This document shows positions 6,937 through 10,492 of a DNA stretch of 10,492 nucleotides, one piece after another. Source of the DNA: Alphaproteobacteria bacterium (GTDB taxonomy: Bacteria; Pseudomonadota; Alphaproteobacteria; Kiloniellales; J153); contig RFLL01000194.1 of the NCBI GenBank assembly GCA_003693905.1, forward strand, positions 1-10,492. The letters run 5' to 3'. A model generated the notes under the pieces. It was not told the DNA's origin and did no database searches. It worked only from the letters and a program-made list of their open reading frames with translations. The position numbers and the translations under genes are program-made. Each line of letters begins with the position of its first letter. The stretch's first letter is position 1.

Positions 6937-6974
6937 GGCACCGTCGGCCGGCGTACCAAGGAGAGGGGACGGCC

Positions 6975-7676
6975 ATGCGATGGACCTGTGTCAGGACCGT
7001 GCTTGTCGGTCCGTTTGTCGGTCTGTGTACCGTGCTGGGGATTGCCACCGTCTCGGCTACGGTGGTTCGGGCGGCACCCATCGTCTATGACTTCCGCACA
7101 CCTGCGGCGGCAGCCGCTCTCGACGGGACGATGCACGGTACGCTCACCGTCGACGGCCGACCGCTCGACGTGCGCGCCGGGCGCACCACCGCGGCCGGCC
7201 TTTTCACCTTCGGCAGCGACACGCTGAGCATTGATGCGTCCGAAGGACTGGGTGTGAACGATACCCAGATTCGCGACGTGATCGGGATGAGCGACCTGTT
7301 CACCGCGGTGCGCTTTGCGCCCGATCCGCAGGTGGTGGTGCGCGGGATCACCGTGCGCCGGTTCTTCGACAGCGAAGATCTGCGGGTGTTCGTCGATGGT
7401 GCCCTGCTCGGCGATTGCATCCTCGGCGTAGTGTGCGACTTTGCGACGACCATCGTCGATGCCGCCACGGGCGAAGTCGAAATCGGATTCGGCGCGCTTG
7501 CAGGGATATCGAACCTCATGGTGACCACGGTGACCGCGCTCAGCGACGATTCGGACTATTTCGTCGCCGCCCTTCGGGCCCATGCGATTCCGGAACCCTC
7601 CGGCCTTGCCTTGGCACTTGCCGGCCTGATCGCGATGGCGGCGACCGGGGCGGTGACACGCCTGCGGGTGCGCTGA
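6975..7676 (+). CDS. Secreted PEP-CTERM protein
   Basis: This 233-residue protein has both terminal sorting signals of exosortase substrates. The N-terminus is a long signal peptide with a likely cut after VRA (residues 31-33, before AP). The C-terminus has the PEP motif (IPEPSG, 205-210), one hydrophobic helix (about 211-226) and a basic tail with Arg at 229, 231 and 233. In this family the C-terminal segment is recognised and cleaved by a membrane exosortase during export, usually in organisms that make exopolysaccharide. The middle is rich in Val, Asp and Thr with no domain I recognise; it contains one Cys pair (DCILGVVCD). The ATG at 6975 follows AAGGAG (6958-6963) and GAGGGG (6963-6968, six bases away), which decides the start over an upstream in-frame ATG at 6855. 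No exosortase gene is in this window. Confidence 0.85.
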   Translation: MRWTCVRTVLVGPFVGLCTVLGIATVSATVVRAAPIVYDFRTPAAAAALDGTMHGTLTVDGRPLDVRAGRTTAAGLFTFGSDTLSIDASEGLGVNDTQIRDVIGMSDLFTAVRFAPDPQVVVRGITVRRFFDSEDLRVFVDGALLGDCILGVVCDFATTIVDAATGEVEIGFGALAGISNLMVTTVTALSDDSDYFVAALRAHAIPEPSGLALALAGLIAMAATGAVTRLRVR

Positions 7677-7696
7677 ACGGGCGTCGGGAACGGGCC

Positions 7697-7715
7697 GATC
7701 CGGGGATCCCGGTTC
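7697..7715. terminator. Hairpin between convergent PEP-CTERM and mcd genes
   Basis: GATCCGGG pairs with CCCGGTTC around a 3-base loop, with one T-T mismatch. It is the only notable structure in the 45-bp gap between the stop codons at 7676 and 7722 and could serve either strand. There is no U-run. Confidence 0.35.
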
Positions 7716-7721
7716 AGGGTC

Positions 7722-9437
7722 TCAGTTGCGCCCCGCCAGCAGGCCGCGGGCGATCACCTGGGCCTGGATCTCGGCTGCGCCCTCGAAGATGTTCAGGATG
7801 CGCGCATCGCACAGGACACGGCTGATCGGATATTCCTCCGCATAGCCGTTGCCACCGTGAATCTGAAGAGAGTTGTCGGCGTTGGCCCAGGCGACGCGCG
7901 CCGCCAGCAGCTTGGCCATCCCGGCCTCGATGTCGCAGCGCCGCCCCGAATCCTTCTCGCGGGCGGCGAACAGGGTGAGTTGGCGCGCGATCATGGTCTC
8001 CACCGCCATCCACGCCAGCTTCCCGGCCACCCGGGGAAAGGCGATGATCGGCTTGCCGAACTGGATCCGCTCAAGAGCATAGCGCAGGCCCAGTTCCAGC
8101 GCGCACTGGGCGACACCGACGGCACGCGCCGCGGTCTGCACCCGCGCCGATTCGAAGGTCGCCATCAGCTGCTTGAAACCTTCTCCCTCGACTTCGCCCA
8201 GCAGGTTTTCCGCCGGGACGACGAAGTTGTCGAAGCGGATTTCGTATTCCTTCATGCCGCGGTAGCCGAGCACGCGGATCTCGCTGCCGCTCATGCCCGG
8301 GGCCGGGAACGGGTCATCCTCGGTGCCGCGCGGTTTCTCGGCGATGAACATGGACAGGCCGCGGTAGCCGGGCTCGTCCGGATCGGTGCGGGCCAGCAGC
8401 ATCATGATGTCGCTGCGCGCGGCGTGGGTGATCCAGGTCTTGTTGCCGGTGATGCGGTAGTGCGCGCCTTCGCGCACGGCCCGGGTTTTGAGCGCGCCCA
8501 GATCGGAGCCGGTGCCCGGTTCGGTGAATACCGCGGTGGGCAGGATCGTGCCCGCGGCAATACCCGGCAGCCAGCGGCGTTTCTGCGCCTCGGTGCCGCC
8601 GAGGCGGATCAGTTCGGCCGCGATCTCGGAACGGGTGCCGAGCGAGCCGAGCCCGAGATAGCCGCGCGACAGCTCCTCGGTCACCACGCACATGGCGGTC
8701 TTGCCGAGGCCCGAACCGCCGAACGCTTCCGGCACGGTGAGGCCGAACACGCCGAGCTCGGCCAGTTGCGCGACCACGTCGAGCGGGATCAGAACGTCCT
8801 CGCGGTGCCAGCGGTGGGCCGCCTCCATGTGGGATTCGGCCACTCTGCGGAACTGGTCCCGGATCAGATCGAGCATGTCGTCGCCCAGCGCCGCGGCGCC
8901 GAAATCGCCGGAATCGAGGGCGCCGGCAAGCAGCTCCGCGAGTCTCTGACGCACGGCGGCGGTGTGGCCCCGGGCGCCGAGCACGGCGACGGCGGGATCG
9001 GCGCGGAAGCGCTCCACCGCCGCGCCGTCGACGCCGATGTCGCCGGGGCGCGCGACCTCGACCTGGCTCAGCGCGATGCCGCCGGCGATCTGGTTGAGGT
9101 ATTCCCCGAACGCGGCCTGAAGGATGAGGCGTTCCAGATCGCGCAAGGCCCCCGCCTCGTCGAGGCGCGCCGCCCACGCGCTCATTTCCCGCAGCGCCGC
9201 GACATAGGTTGCCAGCCAGGCATAGCCGTGGGCGGCGAACTGATCGCGTTCGAGGCGCGCCGCGTCGATCCGCCCTGCGGGGGCGATCCGGCCCCGCAGC
9301 GCATCGTGCGCCGCCGCCGCCAGCGCCTCGGCTGCGGCCACGGCCCGGCGGCACGTCGCCGGCAGATCGGGTACGATCAGATCGCCCGCGGCCTGCCCGC
9401 GTGCGCTCGGTGCCGGGGCGGACATGCCCACGTTCAT
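7722..9437 (-). CDS. mcd: Acyl-CoA dehydrogenase, probably (2S)-methylsuccinyl-CoA dehydrogenase
   Basis: This FAD enzyme is predicted to oxidise methylsuccinyl-CoA to mesaconyl-CoA in the ethylmalonyl-CoA pathway. The 571-residue product is far longer than the roughly 380-400 residues of ordinary acyl-CoA dehydrogenases: a helical N-terminal extension of about 190 residues precedes the core, as in known Mcd proteins. The core shows VPEAFGGSGLG, the flavin/substrate motif FTEPGTGSDLG (about 304-314), GNKTWITHAARSD, QIHGGNGYAEEYPISR and, near the end, IFEGAAEIQ, whose Glu (about 552) is at the usual catalytic-base position. The ATG at 9437 overlaps the ccr stop as ATGA, which fixes the start and ties it to crotonyl-CoA carboxylation. 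Electrons would go to the ETF. A different branched-chain substrate is possible, but length and neighbour favour Mcd. Confidence 0.85.
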   Translation of the reverse strand: MNVGMSAPAPSARGQAAGDLIVPDLPATCRRAVAAAEALAAAAHDALRGRIAPAGRIDAARLERDQFAAHGYAWLATYVAALREMSAWAARLDEAGALRDLERLILQAAFGEYLNQIAGGIALSQVEVARPGDIGVDGAAVERFRADPAVAVLGARGHTAAVRQRLAELLAGALDSGDFGAAALGDDMLDLIRDQFRRVAESHMEAAHRWHREDVLIPLDVVAQLAELGVFGLTVPEAFGGSGLGKTAMCVVTEELSRGYLGLGSLGTRSEIAAELIRLGGTEAQKRRWLPGIAAGTILPTAVFTEPGTGSDLGALKTRAVREGAHYRITGNKTWITHAARSDIMMLLARTDPDEPGYRGLSMFIAEKPRGTEDDPFPAPGMSGSEIRVLGYRGMKEYEIRFDNFVVPAENLLGEVEGEGFKQLMATFESARVQTAARAVGVAQCALELGLRYALERIQFGKPIIAFPRVAGKLAWMAVETMIARQLTLFAAREKDSGRRCDIEAGMAKLLAARVAWANADNSLQIHGGNGYAEEYPISRVLCDARILNIFEGAAEIQAQVIARGLLAGRN

Positions 9438-10492
9438 GCCTCGATCACGTCTTCGAGGGTGCGCAGGCCCGGCCGCTTGGCCTGCACCAGCACCGCCATG
9501 TTCCCCGGCTTGTGCTGGTTGCGCCACATCTTGGTATGGGCGCGCGGAATGTCGTGCCAGGCGAAGACTTCGGACATGCACGGGTCGATGCGCCGGTCGA
9601 TGACCAGGCGGTTGGCCTGGCTGGCCTGTTTCAGATTGGCGAAGTGGCTGCCCTGGATGCGCTTTTGACGCATCCATACAAAACGGGCATCGAAGGTGAT
9701 GTTGTAACCGGTGGTGCCGGCGCAGAACACGACCATGCCGCCGCGTTTGACCACGAAGCACGAGACCGGGAAGGTCTGCTCGCCTGGATGTTCGAACACG
9801 AAATCGACGTCATTGCCCTTGCCGGTGATTTCCCAGATGGCTTTGCCGAAGCGGCGCACCTCCTTCATGTAGGCACCGTAGCCGCCGGTGTCGTTGACCT
9901 CGGGCAACCGCCCCCAGCAATCGAAATCCTTGCGGTTGATGACGCCGCGCGCACCCAGGGACATGACGAAATCGCGTTTCGATTCGTCGGAGATGACGCC
10001 GATCGCATTGGCGCCAGCGGTGGCGATCAACTGGATCGCCATCGAGCCGAGGCCGCCTGAGGCCCCCCACACCAGGACGTTGTGGCCGGGGCGCAGGATG
10101 TGCGGGCGGTGGCCGAACAGCATTCGATACGCCGTGGCCAGGGTGAGTACGTAGCAGCCGCTTTCCTCCCACGTCAGATGGCGCGGCCGCGCCATGACCT
10201 GCTGGGCCTGGACGCAGGTGAACTGAGCGAACGATCCGTCCGGCGTTTCGTAGCCCCAGATGCGCTGCGAGGGCGAAAACATCGGGTCGCCACCGTTGCA
10301 TTCCTCGTCGTCACCGTCGGTCTGGTTGCAATGGACCACGACCTCGTCGCCGACCTTCCAGCGTTTAACTTTGGAGCCGACGGCCCACACGATGCCGGCG
10401 GCATCGGACCCGGCGATGTGATAGTCGGCCTTGTGCACGTCGAAGACCGAGATCGGTTTTCCGAGGGCGGCCCACACGCCGTTGTAGTTGAC
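9434..10492 (-). CDS. ccr: Crotonyl-CoA carboxylase/reductase, C-terminal 352 residues (N-terminus off the right edge)
   Basis: Ccr reductively carboxylates crotonyl-CoA with NADPH and CO2 to (2S)-ethylmalonyl-CoA, the committed step of the ethylmalonyl-CoA pathway. The frame is open to the right edge, so about 75 N-terminal residues are missing; the GTG at 10477 is internal, not a start. Visible features are VNYNGVWAALGKPISVFDVHK, the alcohol-dehydrogenase-like domain with GSDAAGIV, the family-typical TDGDDEECNGGDPMFSPSQRIWGYE (split here as TDGDDEECNGG then DPMFSPSQRIWGYE), WEESGCYVLTLATAYRML, the NADPH loop VWGASGGLGSMA, EHPGEQTF and GSHFANLKQASQANRL. The Asn of NYN and the His of GSHFAN appear to match CO2-pocket residues described in other Ccr enzymes; that alignment is from memory. 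It overlaps mcd by four bases. Confidence 0.96.
   Translation of the reverse strand, partial: VNYNGVWAALGKPISVFDVHKADYHIAGSDAAGIVWAVGSKVKRWKVGDEVVVHCNQTDGDDEECNGGDPMFSPSQRIWGYETPDGSFAQFTCVQAQQVMARPRHLTWEESGCYVLTLATAYRMLFGHRPHILRPGHNVLVWGASGGLGSMAIQLIATAGANAIGVISDESKRDFVMSLGARGVINRKDFDCWGRLPEVNDTGGYGAYMKEVRRFGKAIWEITGKGNDVDFVFEHPGEQTFPVSCFVVKRGGMVVFCAGTTGYNITFDARFVWMRQKRIQGSHFANLKQASQANRLVIDRRIDPCMSEVFAWHDIPRAHTKMWRNQHKPGNMAVLVQAKRPGLRTLEDVIEA

Noticed and set aside
6920..6940. A possible sigma54 promoter before the PEP-CTERM gene.
   Set aside because: The GG and GC elements around TTGGTGGAATACGGCA are not at the required spacing, so I do not call it.
6252..7583. A 443-codon minus-strand frame that would fuse the HIG1-type protein to a long upstream extension.
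   Set aside because: The extension crosses the PEP-CTERM and DUF2905 genes in wrong frames and is Arg/His-rich. Only the last 65 codons match a known family.
7857..9668. A 603-codon open frame on the plus strand, opposite mcd and ccr.
   Set aside because: Its translation is rich in Arg, His, Gly and Ala with no recognisable motif, while the opposite strand carries clear enzyme motifs throughout. Long antisense frames are common in GC-rich genes.

Overview
This window looks like a chromosomal segment of a GC-rich alphaproteobacterium, probably Rhodospirillales-like. Three things support this: strong G/C bias at third codon positions, the tlpA/argH/lptM-like/lysA neighbourhood, and the block HIG1-type small membrane protein, PduO-type adenosyltransferase, etfB, etfA, 3-hydroxybutyryl-CoA dehydrogenase, which recurs in alphaproteobacteria. 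The placement is inferred from gene content and order. No rRNA or marker phylogeny is available here.

Layout, left to right. (1) 1-2088, minus strand: argH, a short lipoprotein gene (lptM/lppL-like) and the start of lysA form a tightly overlapping unit (GTGA and ATGA overlaps) for arginine and lysine biosynthesis. (2) 2135-2767, plus strand: a TlpA-type thioredoxin gene, divergent from argH and closed by a perfect 22-bp palindrome. (3) 2793-5467, minus strand: 3-hydroxybutyryl-CoA dehydrogenase, etfA and etfB, apparently driven by a good sigma70-type promoter at 5565-5594 with a structured leader. (4) 5671-6769, minus strand: cob(I)alamin adenosyltransferase, a 65-residue HIG1-type membrane protein and a 66-residue DUF2905 membrane protein. 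(5) 6975-7676, plus strand: an isolated secreted PEP-CTERM protein, preceded by a 205-bp non-coding region rich in small repeats. (6) 7722-10492, minus strand: an acyl-CoA dehydrogenase best read as methylsuccinyl-CoA dehydrogenase (mcd), translationally coupled to crotonyl-CoA carboxylase/reductase (ccr), whose N-terminus lies off the right edge.

The genes fit together around C4/C5 acyl-CoA metabolism. 3-Hydroxybutyryl-CoA dehydrogenase can exchange acetoacetyl-CoA and 3-hydroxybutyryl-CoA. Ccr makes ethylmalonyl-CoA from crotonyl-CoA, CO2 and NADPH. Mcd oxidises methylsuccinyl-CoA and would pass electrons to an ETF. The adenosyltransferase can supply the B12 coenzyme used by ethylmalonyl-CoA and methylmalonyl-CoA mutases. 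The ethylmalonyl-CoA pathway for acetyl-CoA assimilation is therefore likely present, although the mutase and lyase genes are not in this window.

Most of the region is ordinary, well-conserved housekeeping and central metabolism. The least explained parts are the PEP-CTERM gene with its repeat-rich upstream region, the structured etfB leader, and the conserved pairing of a HIG1-type protein with the adenosyltransferase. I did not see CRISPR arrays, tRNAs, rRNAs, insertion sequences or phage genes. No stretch longer than about 205 bases lacks a gene.
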